A stretch of 51,483 nucleotides of DNA from the NCBI GenBank assembly GCA_022508285.1, contig JAFLVN010000010.1:1-51483 (forward strand), read 5' to 3'. The position numbers and the translations under genes were made by a program. The stretch comes from Clostridiales bacterium. Lineage in GTDB: Bacteria > Bacillota > Clostridia > Christensenellales > Borkfalkiaceae. Under the pieces are notes generated by a model that saw nothing but the letters and a program-made list of their open reading frames with translations, had not been told where the DNA came from and ran no database searches. Of the stretch, positions 17,642-26,035 are shown piece after piece; position 1 is the stretch's first letter, and each line of letters begins with the position of its first letter.

Positions 17642-17670
17642 TTGATTTTTTTTGATATTTATGGTAGAAT
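17642..17670 (+). promoter_or_regulatory. Sigma-A promoter of the deaminase-cyclophilin-purB operon
   Basis: TTGATT (17642-17647), 17 nt, TAGAAT (17665-17670); divergent from the groES promoter. Confidence 0.65.
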
Positions 17671-17694
17671 AATTTTAAACTAAAGAGGTGTTAC

Positions 17695-18147
17695 ATGGAT
17701 AAGTGGGATAAGCGGTTTATGGAAATGACCGAGCTGATAGGTTCGTGGTCAAGCTGCTATCAGGAGAACAGACACGTCGGCGCAGTTATTGTAAAAAATA
17801 AGAGGGTTATTGCCACAGGCTACAACGGTGCGCCTCAAGGAATACAGAGCTGCGTTGATAAAAAGGAATGTCTTAGAAAAAAGCTCAACATTGCAAGCGG
17901 AACAATGCATGAGATCTGCTACGCCGTCCACGCCGAGCAGAACGCCATAATTCAGGCGGCGAGAGTGGGGTGCAGCGTTGAGGGCTGTACGCTCTATTGC
18001 ACACACCAACCCTGCGTCATCTGCGCAAAAATAATAATAAATTCGGGTATTTCCCGAGTTGTCTATAAAGAGGGGTATCCCGACGATTTTTCACTTCAAC
18101 TTTTCAAAGAGGCGGGCGTAACCCTGCAAAAATACAGCGATTTATAA
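17695..18147 (+). CDS. dCMP/deoxycytidylate deaminase family (ComEB-like)
   Basis: 150 residues. Zinc site His79-Ala-Glu81 in VHAEQNAI and the pair Cys107/Cys110 in PCVIC. The N-terminus RHVGAVIVKNKRVIATGYNG and the extra Cys-rich loop (CVDKKECLRK) are typical of dCMP deaminases. It converts dCMP to dUMP for dTMP synthesis. AAAGAGGTG precedes ATG. Confidence 0.9.
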   Translation: MDKWDKRFMEMTELIGSWSSCYQENRHVGAVIVKNKRVIATGYNGAPQGIQSCVDKKECLRKKLNIASGTMHEICYAVHAEQNAIIQAARVGCSVEGCTLYCTHQPCVICAKIIINSGISRVVYKEGYPDDFSLQLFKEAGVTLQKYSDL

Positions 18148-18156
18148 GGAGAAATT

Positions 18157-18678
18157 ATGCAAAATCCCGTAGTTACCATAGAAATGGAAGACGGCAAAAA
18201 AATCGTTGCCGAGCTTTATCCCGATAAAGCGCCCAATACGGTCAACAACTTTATCGACCTTGTTAAAAGCGGTTTTTACGACGGAATTATCTTTCAAAGA
18301 GTGATAAACGGCTTTATGATTCAGGGCGGCGATCCCGCAGGCGTAGGCACGGGCGGACCCGGTTATGCGATAAAGGGAGAATTTGCTTTAAACGGATTTA
18401 AGCAGAACGATATAAAGCATTTGCGGGGAGTGCTCTCGATGGCAAGAGCCATGAATCCCAACTCGGCAGGCTCGCAGTTCTTTATTATGCACCAAAACGC
18501 CGCTCACCTCGACGGTCAGTATGCGGCTTTCGGAAAGGTGATTGAGGGCATGGACGTTGTCGACAGCATCGCAACCGTTAAAACGGATTGGAGCGACAAG
18601 CCCAAAACGCCTCAAACAATGAAAAAAGTTACTGTAGAAACGTTCGGAGTTGACTACCCCAAACCTGTAAAAATTTAA
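18157..18678 (+). CDS. Peptidyl-prolyl cis-trans isomerase, cyclophilin type
   Basis: 173 residues, cytoplasmic (no signal peptide). Signatures FQRVINGFMIQGGDPAGVGTG (about 48-68) and GVLSMARAMNPNSAGSQFFI with the catalytic Arg and Gln-Phe-Phe. It catalyses proline isomerisation in folding proteins. It lies 9 bases after the deaminase with a GGAGAA ribosome site. Confidence 0.95.
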   Translation: MQNPVVTIEMEDGKKIVAELYPDKAPNTVNNFIDLVKSGFYDGIIFQRVINGFMIQGGDPAGVGTGGPGYAIKGEFALNGFKQNDIKHLRGVLSMARAMNPNSAGSQFFIMHQNAAHLDGQYAAFGKVIEGMDVVDSIATVKTDWSDKPKTPQTMKKVTVETFGVDYPKPVKI

Positions 18679-18695
18679 TTAACAACGGAGAAAAT

Positions 18696-20129
18696 ATGGA
18701 TAATTCGGTTTATCAGAACCCTTTAATCACGAGATACGCAAGCAAGGCAATGTCGGAAAACTTTTCCGATGAAAAGCGCTTTAAGCTTTGGAGAAAGCTG
18801 TGGATTGCCCTTGCCGAGTCAGAAATGGAGCTCGGGCTTAACATAAACAAAGAGCAGATTGACGAAATGAAAAAGTACGCCGAGGACATCAATTTCGAGC
18901 TTGCCGAAAAGTTTGAAAGGGAAGTCAGGCACGACGTCATGGCGCACGTCAAGGCGTTCGGCTCGCAGGCGACTTCGGCTATGCCGATAATTCACCTGGG
19001 AGCTACGAGCTGCTACGTTGACTGCAACTCCGAGCTTATAATTGCCTCCGATGCGCTTGAAATTATCAAGGCAAAGCTTGTCAACGTAATGGATAAGCTT
19101 GCAAAATTTGCTTTAAAATACAAGGATATGCCCGCATTGGGCTTTACTCACTTGCAGCCTGCTCAGCTAACCACGGTAGGTAAGCGTGCAACTCTGTGGT
19201 TGCAGGATTTAACCATGGACTACAACAACCTTGTCAACCTGCAAAAATCCTTTAAACTCCGCGGAGTAAAGGGAACGACGGGCACTCAGGCAAGCTTTAT
19301 GGAGTTGTTCGGCGGCGACGAGAAAAAAGTTAAGGAACTTGAAAAGAGAGTTGTTTCCAAACTCGGCTTTGAGAGCGTTTACGGAGTAACCGGTCAAACC
19401 TATCCCAGAAAATTCGATTATAACGTTCTCTGCGTGCTTTCCCAGATTGCGCAGAGCGCATACAAATTCTCCAACGATATCCGTATTTTGCAGAATATGA
19501 AGGAGATTGAGGAGCCGTTTGAAAAATCGCAGATAGGCTCTTCGGCTATGGCTTACAAGCGCAACCCCATGAGAAGCGAAAGAATGGGCTCGCTTGCAAG
19601 GTTTGTGATTTCTCTCCCCATGAATTGCGCCATAACGGCGGGCACTCAGTGGTTTGAAAGAACTTTAGACGATTCTGCAAACAGAAGAATAGTGATTGCG
19701 CAGGCATTCCTCGCACTTGACGGTATTCTCAATATTTATATGAACGTTTCGGAAAATCTTGTCGTGTACGATAAGGTTATTGCAAAGCATATTGCGGCGG
19801 AGCTTCCGTTTATGGCAACCGAAAACATAATGATGGAGTGCGTAAAGGCAGGCGGCAACAGACAGGAACTGCACGAGAGAATAAGAGTTCTTTCAATGGA
19901 AGCAGGTAAAAACGTAAAGGTTGAAGGCAAGGAAAACAATTTAATCGAGCTTATTAAAAAGGACAGTTACTTTAAAGTCGTGCACAATAAGCTTGACGAA
20001 ATTCTCGACGCTAAAAAGTTTATCGGCAGAGCGCCTTCCCAAGTGGTGGAATTTATTAAAAACGAAGTTCAGCCTATTCTCGACGACAATAAAAAAGTCC
20101 TCGGTCAAAAGGGCGAAGTTAAAGTCTGA
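18696..20129 (+). CDS. purB: Adenylosuccinate lyase
   Basis: 477 residues. The fumarase/lyase signature SSAMAYKRNPMRSERM and the substrate motif FTHLQPAQLTTVGKR are present. It releases fumarate from SAICAR and adenylosuccinate in purine synthesis. It is last in the operon, 17 bases after the cyclophilin, with an ACGGAG ribosome site. Confidence 0.96.
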   Translation: MDNSVYQNPLITRYASKAMSENFSDEKRFKLWRKLWIALAESEMELGLNINKEQIDEMKKYAEDINFELAEKFEREVRHDVMAHVKAFGSQATSAMPIIHLGATSCYVDCNSELIIASDALEIIKAKLVNVMDKLAKFALKYKDMPALGFTHLQPAQLTTVGKRATLWLQDLTMDYNNLVNLQKSFKLRGVKGTTGTQASFMELFGGDEKKVKELEKRVVSKLGFESVYGVTGQTYPRKFDYNVLCVLSQIAQSAYKFSNDIRILQNMKEIEEPFEKSQIGSSAMAYKRNPMRSERMGSLARFVISLPMNCAITAGTQWFERTLDDSANRRIVIAQAFLALDGILNIYMNVSENLVVYDKVIAKHIAAELPFMATENIMMECVKAGGNRQELHERIRVLSMEAGKNVKVEGKENNLIELIKKDSYFKVVHNKLDEILDAKKFIGRAPSQVVEFIKNEVQPILDDNKKVLGQKGEVKV

Positions 20130-20155
20130 ATTAAAAATCAATAATTGCAAAAGAA

Positions 20156-20186
20156 AAAATTCCAACCGATAATTGGTTGGAATTTT
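20156..20186. terminator. Bidirectional terminator between purB and tRNA-Trp
   Basis: AAAATTCCAACC (20156-20167), 7-nt loop, GGTTGGAATTTT (20175-20186). The A-run on its left gives a better U-tract to the minus-strand tRNA. Confidence 0.8.
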
Positions 20187-20260
20187 GGCAGGGGCGACAC
20201 GATTCGAACATGCAACCGACGGTTTTGGAGACCGCGACTCTACCGTTGAGCTACGCCCCT
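20186..20260 (-). tRNA. tRNA-Trp (anticodon CCA)
   Basis: 75 nt including an encoded 3' CCA. The acceptor stem AGGGGCG pairs with CGCCCCT, the discriminator is G, the anticodon loop reads CTCCAAA, and the T-loop is GTTCGAATC. A minus-strand promoter lies directly upstream. Confidence 0.95.
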
Positions 20261-20278
20261 AAAGATTTAACAACAGAA

Positions 20279-20307
20279 ATTATATAATATCAGCTTGTTT
20301 TAGTCAA
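20279..20307 (-). promoter_or_regulatory. Sigma-A promoter of tRNA-Trp
   Basis: Minus strand TTGACT (genomic 20302-20307), 17 nt, TATAAT (genomic 20279-20284). Confidence 0.78.
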
Positions 20308-20328
20308 CTGTTTTTTGCGAGGAAATGT

Positions 20329-21138
20329 ATGAAGAAAAAATTTAAACTCGGTGTTATCGGCTGCGGATATATGGGTTCGGCAATTATTCGGGGTGTAGTT
20401 TTATCCGACTTTATCAACCCCAAAAAGATCGTTGTATCCGATTTAATTGAAAATAATCTCGATAAAATCAACGAGTTGGGTGTTTTTACCTGTAACAGCA
20501 ATAAATACGTTGCCGAAAACAGCGAATATCTTCTTGTTGCGGTAAAACCTCAAAATTTTAATGCGCTTATTAACAGTTTAGGCGATTATAAGCCGGAAAA
20601 AATTATCTCCGTTATGGCGGGAATAAAAAAGCAAACTATTAAAGAAGCTCTGGGTCGATACACCGTGAGAGTTGCAAGGTGTATGCCCAATTTGCCTTGT
20701 TCAATAGGCAGCGGCGCTATGGGAATAGATATGTCCGACTTCAACGGCGACACCGACGACACCGATTTTATCAGTAATATTTTTAATAATCTCGGAGTTG
20801 TATTAAGTATTGACGAAAGCAAAATTGACGCAGTTATCGGCATAAGCGGCAGCGGACCTGCGTATGCGTTTATGTTTATCGACAGTCTTATCGACGCAGG
20901 CGTTCAACAGGGACTTTCTAAAGACGAAGCCAAAATTCTCGCCGTGCAGACGGTGCTCGGCGCTGCGGAAATGGTTCAGCGTGAGGAAGAGCCGCTGTCC
21001 GAGCTAATAATGCGGGTGTGCAGCAAGGGCGGCACCACGATAGAAGCCGTTAAGGTTCTTGAAGAAAACCGTTTCAGAGCTATAGTTTCGGGTGCGGTTG
21101 CAGCTTGTGTAAAGAGGGCAAAAGAGCTTTCGGAATGA
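20329..21138 (+). CDS. proC: Pyrroline-5-carboxylate reductase
   Basis: 269 residues. N-terminal Rossmann motif GVIGCGYMGSAII (8-20), middle VKPQNF and VMAGI, and the dimer-domain signature GSGPAYAFMFIDSL with GGTT-EAV near the end. It makes proline with NAD(P)H. GCGAGGA precedes ATG. Its stop overlaps the rnhA start. Confidence 0.95.
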   Translation: MKKKFKLGVIGCGYMGSAIIRGVVLSDFINPKKIVVSDLIENNLDKINELGVFTCNSNKYVAENSEYLLVAVKPQNFNALINSLGDYKPEKIISVMAGIKKQTIKEALGRYTVRVARCMPNLPCSIGSGAMGIDMSDFNGDTDDTDFISNIFNNLGVVLSIDESKIDAVIGISGSGPAYAFMFIDSLIDAGVQQGLSKDEAKILAVQTVLGAAEMVQREEEPLSELIMRVCSKGGTTIEAVKVLEENRFRAIVSGAVAACVKRAKELSE

Positions 21139-21581
21139 TGAAAAAGGTAATTTTATATACCGACGGCGCATGTTCGGGCAATCCCGGCGTAGGTGGCTGG
21201 GGTGCGGTTTTAATGTATAAAAACACCGAGAAACGCATATCTGGCGCGGACGGAAGCACTACTAATAACAGAATGGAAGTAACGGCGGTTATCGAAGGAC
21301 TCAAATGTCTTAAAGAGCCCTGCGATGTTGAAGTTTACAGCGATTCCGCATACACCGTAAACGCATTTTTGAACGGCTGGGTGGACGAGTGGATTAAAAA
21401 CGGCTTTAAAAAAGCCGACAATAAACCCGTATTAAACGAGGATTTATGGCGTATTTTGCTTGAGTTGACCTCTGTACATAAAGTAAAATTTATCAAAGTA
21501 AAGGGTCACGCCGACAACAAATACAACAATATTTGCGACAAGCTGGCGACGGACGCAATTAAAAATTTCAGAGCTCAATAA
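21135..21581 (+). CDS. rnhA: Ribonuclease HI
   Basis: 148 residues from ATG 21135 (ATGATGA overlap with proC); a longer upstream frame only extends into proC. Catalytic Asp10 (YTDGACSGN), Glu48 (NNRMEV) and Asp70 (YSDSAY) match E. coli numbering, with the C-terminal GHADN His loop. It cleaves RNA in RNA-DNA hybrids. Confidence 0.95.
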   Translation: MMKKVILYTDGACSGNPGVGGWGAVLMYKNTEKRISGADGSTTNNRMEVTAVIEGLKCLKEPCDVEVYSDSAYTVNAFLNGWVDEWIKNGFKKADNKPVLNEDLWRILLELTSVHKVKFIKVKGHADNKYNNICDKLATDAIKNFRAQ

Positions 21582-21616
21582 TAAAATATAAAAAAATAAA
21601 TATAATAATAGTGTTT

Positions 21617-22522
21617 ATGAAACGCATTGATGTTCTCAAACACTGTATAAATATTCTGGCAGTTGTACTTTTCGGTGCGGTTGCCTTTCTTTTTATTGCA
21701 TACGGACTCAATTACAAAAATACCGATTTTATATCGGAGTATTTCCGCATTCTGCTTTGGAGTTCGTTTGCCGTGTGCTCGGCTGTAATATTTGTAGGAA
21801 TACTGTTTTATCTTTTCAATAAGCGATCGTTATTTCGGCTTACGGTGTTTATACTGATATTTGCGGATATATTTGCCGGCATTTTTTATGCGCTTTGCGC
21901 ATCGGGATTGCTCGGCACGATAAACAGCGTGGAAGCTCTCCGCGAGGTAATCGGCAAAACAGGGAGTATGGCTGCGATTATTTTTATTATTTTCTGCTTT
22001 TTGCAGGTGGTATTGCTGCCAGTGCCCGGCTCGGTTGCCATAGGCGTGGGTGTTGCAATGTTCGGCCCGTTGAAGTGCGCAATTTTCAGCTTTATAGGCA
22101 TTGTACTCGGGTCGTTTCTTGCATTCGGAATAGGTCGTTGGGTAGGCTATAAAGCCGTGTGTTGGATAGTAGGAAAAGATTCCCTCGACAAGTGGCTTGA
22201 AAAGATAAAAGGAAAAGACTATCTTATACTTTCAATAATGTTTTTGTTGCCTATGTTCCCCGACGATATTCTGTGCTTTGTGGCGGGACTTTCGTCCATG
22301 ACCTGGGGGTATTTCTTAGTTATGATAACGTTAACAAGAGCAATTGCAGCATTTTCAACTGCGTATTCCTTCGAACTTATACCGTTTACAACGTGGTGGG
22401 GACTGCTGACCTGGGGAGCTTTGGCGGCGCTCGTAATTGTAGCATTCTGGCTCGTTTTAAAATATTCCGACAGGATAGACGGGTTCATAAAATCTAAATT
22501 TAAACTGCAAAAAGGTGACTGA
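21617..22522 (+). CDS. VTT-domain (TVP38/TMEM64, DedA-like) membrane protein
   Basis: 301 residues from ATG 21617 (a GTG two codons earlier is possible). There are three N-terminal membrane segments, then the VTT core: LPVPGSVAIGVGVAMFGP, FIGIVLGSFLAFGIGRWVGYK, and MFLLPMFPDDILCFVAGLSSM. In the family these proteins are thought to move lipid carriers or scramble lipids. No strong ribosome site is seen. The stop codon lies in the loop of the terminator. Confidence 0.85.
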   Translation: MKRIDVLKHCINILAVVLFGAVAFLFIAYGLNYKNTDFISEYFRILLWSSFAVCSAVIFVGILFYLFNKRSLFRLTVFILIFADIFAGIFYALCASGLLGTINSVEALREVIGKTGSMAAIIFIIFCFLQVVLLPVPGSVAIGVGVAMFGPLKCAIFSFIGIVLGSFLAFGIGRWVGYKAVCWIVGKDSLDKWLEKIKGKDYLILSIMFLLPMFPDDILCFVAGLSSMTWGYFLVMITLTRAIAAFSTAYSFELIPFTTWWGLLTWGALAALVIVAFWLVLKYSDRIDGFIKSKFKLQKGD

Positions 22523-22536
22523 ACGTCACCTTTTTT
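22509..22536 (+). terminator. Intrinsic terminator of the VTT gene
   Basis: AAAAAGGTGAC (22509-22519), loop TGAAC holding the stop codon, GTCACCTTTTT (22525-22535). Confidence 0.9.
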
Positions 22537-22548
22537 GATGTTAAAATG

Positions 22549-22568
22549 TATCAAAAAAATTTTTGATA
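22549..22568. promoter_or_regulatory. AT-rich palindrome upstream of the decarboxylase promoter
   Basis: TATCAAAAA-AA-TTTTTGATA, a perfect 9-bp inverted repeat about 20 bp upstream of the -35 box. It could be an activator site or just intrinsically bent DNA. Confidence 0.35.
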
Positions 22569-22586
22569 AAATATTATTAATTTAGT

Positions 22587-22614
22587 TTGATTTTATAATT
22601 ATTTTTGGTAAAAT
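22587..22614 (+). promoter_or_regulatory. Sigma-A promoter of the Na+-decarboxylase operon
   Basis: TTGATT (22587-22592), 16 nt, TAAAAT (22609-22614). Confidence 0.6.
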
Positions 22615-22651
22615 TATATATGAGGAATTTTGGCATTCAGGAGCAAAATTT

Positions 22652-24028
22652 ATGGACAAAATCAGCTTATTGCAGAAGCGTAAGCAACAACTTTCAGATG
22701 CGGGTAAAGAAGTCCGCAAGGATATAAACTCGCTCATTGATGAGGACAGCTTTGTAGAGCTTTCCTGTTTCAGTTTTTCAAAGAACGAATTTTACGGCGA
22801 GGAAGCGCAGGGAGAAGGAGTAATCACGGGCTTTGCAACAATTTCGGATTATCCTTTTTACATAATAGCGCAGAACGCCGCAGTACTTTCGGGCGGTGTA
22901 AGCAAGGCTAATTGCGAAAAGATTGAAAAATGCTTAAACCAGGCGGAAAAATCTTCAACTCCCGCAATTTGGCTGTTGTCCTCTCTCGGCGTTCAGCTTG
23001 GCGAGGGAGTAAGCGTACTCGAGGGGCTTGCAACTCTCATTTTAAAGGCTTCCCAGCTCAAGGGCTCAGTGCCTCAATATTTGGTTGTCAACGGTGAAGT
23101 TTACGGCCAGATCTCCGTGCTTGCGGGTATCTGCGACTTTACGTATTTTATCGATAAGAAAAGTGCGCTTGCGGCAACCAGCCCGTTGATTATTTCCGCC
23201 CGCGACGGAAAAAATATCAATAAGTTTGAACTTGGCGGAGCTTCCGGTCTTAAATGCGCTAATCTTGCAACCTTTACGGTAAAGGATTTCGGTGAAATAA
23301 AGCAGAGTATCACTGAAATTACGGAAATTCTTTCCGTTCCCGTAATCGACAGTGACGAACTTAACGTAAGCGTTTCTGAGCTTGATAAAGCGGTAAACGT
23401 AAAATCGCTCCTTAAAGTGTTCGATAAGGATACTGCAATAGAGCTCGGCGCAAGCTACGCGCCCGAAATCAAGTGCTATCTTGCAAGGGTTGGCGGAATT
23501 GCCGTTGCAGCAGCGGTGTTTGCCGACGGAAACGGAGTCGAACTCACCGCAAGTAGCGTTAGAAAATTAAAAGATTTCGCAGAGTTTGCAAGCTACTACG
23601 GTCTGCCTTACGTTACTTTTGTAAATGCGCTCGGCATAAAAGCAGATATCGCAACGAACAATAGCCTTGTTTTAAAGGAAATCGGCGAGTACGTATCAAT
23701 TCTCGACTGCATAGACGCCGCAAAAATTTCTGTAATCTACGGAAAGGCGGTGGGACTCGGATACACGCTGTTCGCCGCAAAGTCAATGGGATACGACTAC
23801 AGCTACGCATTTGCCAATGCAAAAATTGCACTGTTTGACAGCGTTCAAGGCGCTGAAATAGAGTATTCGGGCGACAAAAAGGCAAACAAAGCTAAGCTTG
23901 CCGAAAAGTATGCAGATGAAAATTCAGATCCTATAAACGCCGCAAAGGGCGGATATATAGATAATATAATTCAGCCATCGTTTGTAAAACAATATCTTGT
24001 CGCATCATTACAGATGCTTTTGAAGTGA
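22652..24028 (+). CDS. Divergent acyl-CoA carboxyltransferase-like protein (MmdA/12S family)
   Basis: 458 residues with two crotonase-like halves as in methylmalonyl-CoA decarboxylase alpha and transcarboxylase 12S (usually about 510). Recognisable points: LIDEDSFVEL, GEGVITGFA, LGEGVSVLEG (for the family's DSGGARIQEG), LPYVTFVNALG and the AKISVIYGKAVGLGY block. The Gly-Gly oxyanion motifs are altered (SSLGVQ for DSGGAR, and no GGAY). Carboxyl transfer to CoA substrates may therefore be changed or lost. It is first in the operon, 7 bases before oadG-like. Ribosome site CAGGAGC. Confidence 0.75.
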   Translation: MDKISLLQKRKQQLSDAGKEVRKDINSLIDEDSFVELSCFSFSKNEFYGEEAQGEGVITGFATISDYPFYIIAQNAAVLSGGVSKANCEKIEKCLNQAEKSSTPAIWLLSSLGVQLGEGVSVLEGLATLILKASQLKGSVPQYLVVNGEVYGQISVLAGICDFTYFIDKKSALAATSPLIISARDGKNINKFELGGASGLKCANLATFTVKDFGEIKQSITEITEILSVPVIDSDELNVSVSELDKAVNVKSLLKVFDKDTAIELGASYAPEIKCYLARVGGIAVAAAVFADGNGVELTASSVRKLKDFAEFASYYGLPYVTFVNALGIKADIATNNSLVLKEIGEYVSILDCIDAAKISVIYGKAVGLGYTLFAAKSMGYDYSYAFANAKIALFDSVQGAEIEYSGDKKANKAKLAEKYADENSDPINAAKGGYIDNIIQPSFVKQYLVASLQMLLK

Positions 24029-24035
24029 GGCGTAT

Positions 24036-24398
24036 ATGGGTAACGCTTTACTTGATATAACCTTGCATAATGACGGCAAATATTATTTTGACTCCTTCCC
24101 CGAGGCGCTTGTTTATGCACTGATAGGTTTTGTAATAGTCTTTGTCGGAATTGCAATCATTATTGCCGTAATATGGCTGATTGGACTTCTGATGCGCAAG
24201 ACTAATAACCTTGCTTTCCTTACCAATATCGGTAAAAAGAAAAAATCGAAACCCGAACCCGTACAGTCACAAACCGCTGTTCAGAACGAAGATATCCCCG
24301 ACGAGGTAAAAGCGGCAATTGTCGCCGCAATTATGGCTTATTACGAGTCGGAACAACCCAAATGTGAATTTAAAGTAAAGAGAATAAAGAGAATATAA
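24036..24398 (+). CDS. OadG-like gamma/delta subunit
   Basis: 120 residues. One membrane helix at about 26-50 (ALIGFVIVFVGIAIIIAVIWLIGLLM), then a basic stretch, a Pro/Gln linker, and a helix (EVKAAIVAAIMAYYESE) ending in basic residues. This is the layout of the small anchor subunit of oxaloacetate/methylmalonyl-CoA decarboxylases, which ties the biotin and carboxyltransferase parts to the beta subunit. Confidence 0.8.
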   Translation: MGNALLDITLHNDGKYYFDSFPEALVYALIGFVIVFVGIAIIIAVIWLIGLLMRKTNNLAFLTNIGKKKKSKPEPVQSQTAVQNEDIPDEVKAAIVAAIMAYYESEQPKCEFKVKRIKRI

Positions 24399-24409
24399 GG
24401 AGAACGATT

Positions 24410-24769
24410 ATGCGTAATTTTGTAGTGACGATAGATGGAAAAAGCTATCAGGTAGCGGTTGAAGAAGTAGGCGGAGGCGCTGCGGAAGTTAAAAATATTG
24501 CTCCCGCACAGGAAGTTAAAGCGACTGCGCCCGTAGCTAAGGCGGCAGTGCCCGCAAACGGTGAAAAGGTTTTATCGCCTTTCCCCGGACTTATTAAAAA
24601 TATTCTTGTTGCCGACGGTGCGTTTGTCAAAAAGGATCAGCCTATAATCGTTCTCGAGGCAATGAAAATGGATAACGAAATCACTGCTCCCTGCGACGGC
24701 AAAATAACTTTGAGTGTAGCAAAGGGTGCAACTGTTGAAACTAACGCAACTTTGGCGGTAATCGGCTAA
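24410..24769 (+). CDS. Biotin carrier protein of the decarboxylase
   Basis: 119 residues. The N-terminal strand region (FVVTIDGKSYQVAVEEV) is followed by an Ala/Pro/Val linker and the biotinyl domain with VLEAMKMDNEI; the Lys of AMKM (about residue 85) is the biotin site. It carries CO2 between the carboxyltransferase and the membrane pump. Free-standing, because the alpha subunit here lacks the domain. Confidence 0.93.
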   Translation: MRNFVVTIDGKSYQVAVEEVGGGAAEVKNIAPAQEVKATAPVAKAAVPANGEKVLSPFPGLIKNILVADGAFVKKDQPIIVLEAMKMDNEITAPCDGKITLSVAKGATVETNATLAVIG

Positions 24770-24780
24770 GCGGAGGGCAT

Positions 24781-26025
24781 ATGCAAAGTTTACTTGCTGT
24801 AGACTTTGGCGGTATATTCAGCGGTCTGTACGGGCAAATGGGCTTTGTACAGGGCAGTTGGCAAAACTACGTAATGATTTTAATATCGTTCGTGCTGATG
24901 TATCTCGCCATAGTTAAAAAATTCGAGCCGATGCTCCTTTTGCCGATTGCTTTCGGTATGTTTTTAATAAACATTCCGGGCGCAGAGAAGGTTCTTTGGG
25001 GTACTCATCCCGAAGGAAATAATTCCTATGATGATGTTAAGAATCAAGGACTTTTATGGTATCTCTATTTCGGCGTTGATAAGGTAATTTACCCGCCGCT
25101 GATATTCTTAGGCATTGGCGCAATGACCGACTTCGGTCCTTTGATTGCAAACCCCAAGAGTATGTTAATCGGTGCAGGCGCACAGCTCGGAATTTTCCTT
25201 GCGTTTATACTTGCAACAGCGTTCGGCTTCTCGGTTGCGGCTGCCGCCTCGATTGCAATTATCGGCGGAGCTGACGGGCCGACGGCAATTCTTGTCACAA
25301 CCAAGCTTTCGTCCGATTTATTGCCGATGATAGCTATAGCGGCGTACTCGTATATGGCGTTGATTCCGATTATACAAAAGCCGCTCATGAAACTGCTGAC
25401 TACAAAGAAGGAAAGGACTATCAGAATGAAGCCTCTCCGTCAGGTCAGCAAAATCGAAAAAATACTTTTCCCGATAGTTGTAACTCTCGTAATGGGAATA
25501 ATTCTGCCCGATTCTATCGCACTTTTGGGAATGCTCATGCTCGGCAATCTCCTGAAAGAATCGGGAGTAGTTGACAGGCTTTCTACGCAGGCGCAGAACG
25601 GACTGATGAATACGATTACAATATTCCTCGGAATTTCCGTCGGCTGCAAGGCAAAGGGCGAACTGTTTTTACAGGTTCAGACGCTTGAAATCATTGCGAT
25701 AGGTCTATTGGCATTCGTAATGGGCACAATCGGCGGACTTCTCGTTGCAAAACTCATGTGTAAAATAACAAAGGGACAGATAAATCCCTTAATAGGTTCG
25801 GCAGGCGTTTCGGCTGTGCCGATGGCGGCTCGAATATCAGAGGACGTCGGGCGACAATACGACCCGCAGAATCACTTACTAATGCATGCAATGGGACCTA
25901 ACGTTGCAGGCGTAATCGGTTCTGCTATAGCTGCGGGCGTACTGCTTGCATGTTTCTACAGTCCCGGATACGCCGACGGTAGTGCTGTATCGGCGGCAAT
26001 TCAAACTATAACTTCGGTAGCTTAA
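24781..26025 (+). CDS. oadB: Na+-translocating decarboxylase beta subunit
   Basis: 414 residues with about ten membrane segments. Key segments: AIIGGADGPTAILVTTKL, holding the Asp essential for Na+ coupling, and the C-terminal AMGPNVAGVIGSAIAAG, holding the conserved Asn. It decarboxylates carboxybiotin and exports Na+. CGGAGG precedes ATG. Confidence 0.95.
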   Translation: MQSLLAVDFGGIFSGLYGQMGFVQGSWQNYVMILISFVLMYLAIVKKFEPMLLLPIAFGMFLINIPGAEKVLWGTHPEGNNSYDDVKNQGLLWYLYFGVDKVIYPPLIFLGIGAMTDFGPLIANPKSMLIGAGAQLGIFLAFILATAFGFSVAAAASIAIIGGADGPTAILVTTKLSSDLLPMIAIAAYSYMALIPIIQKPLMKLLTTKKERTIRMKPLRQVSKIEKILFPIVVTLVMGIILPDSIALLGMLMLGNLLKESGVVDRLSTQAQNGLMNTITIFLGISVGCKAKGELFLQVQTLEIIAIGLLAFVMGTIGGLLVAKLMCKITKGQINPLIGSAGVSAVPMAARISEDVGRQYDPQNHLLMHAMGPNVAGVIGSAIAAGVLLACFYSPGYADGSAVSAAIQTITSVA

Positions 26026-26035
26026 CGGAGGAAAT

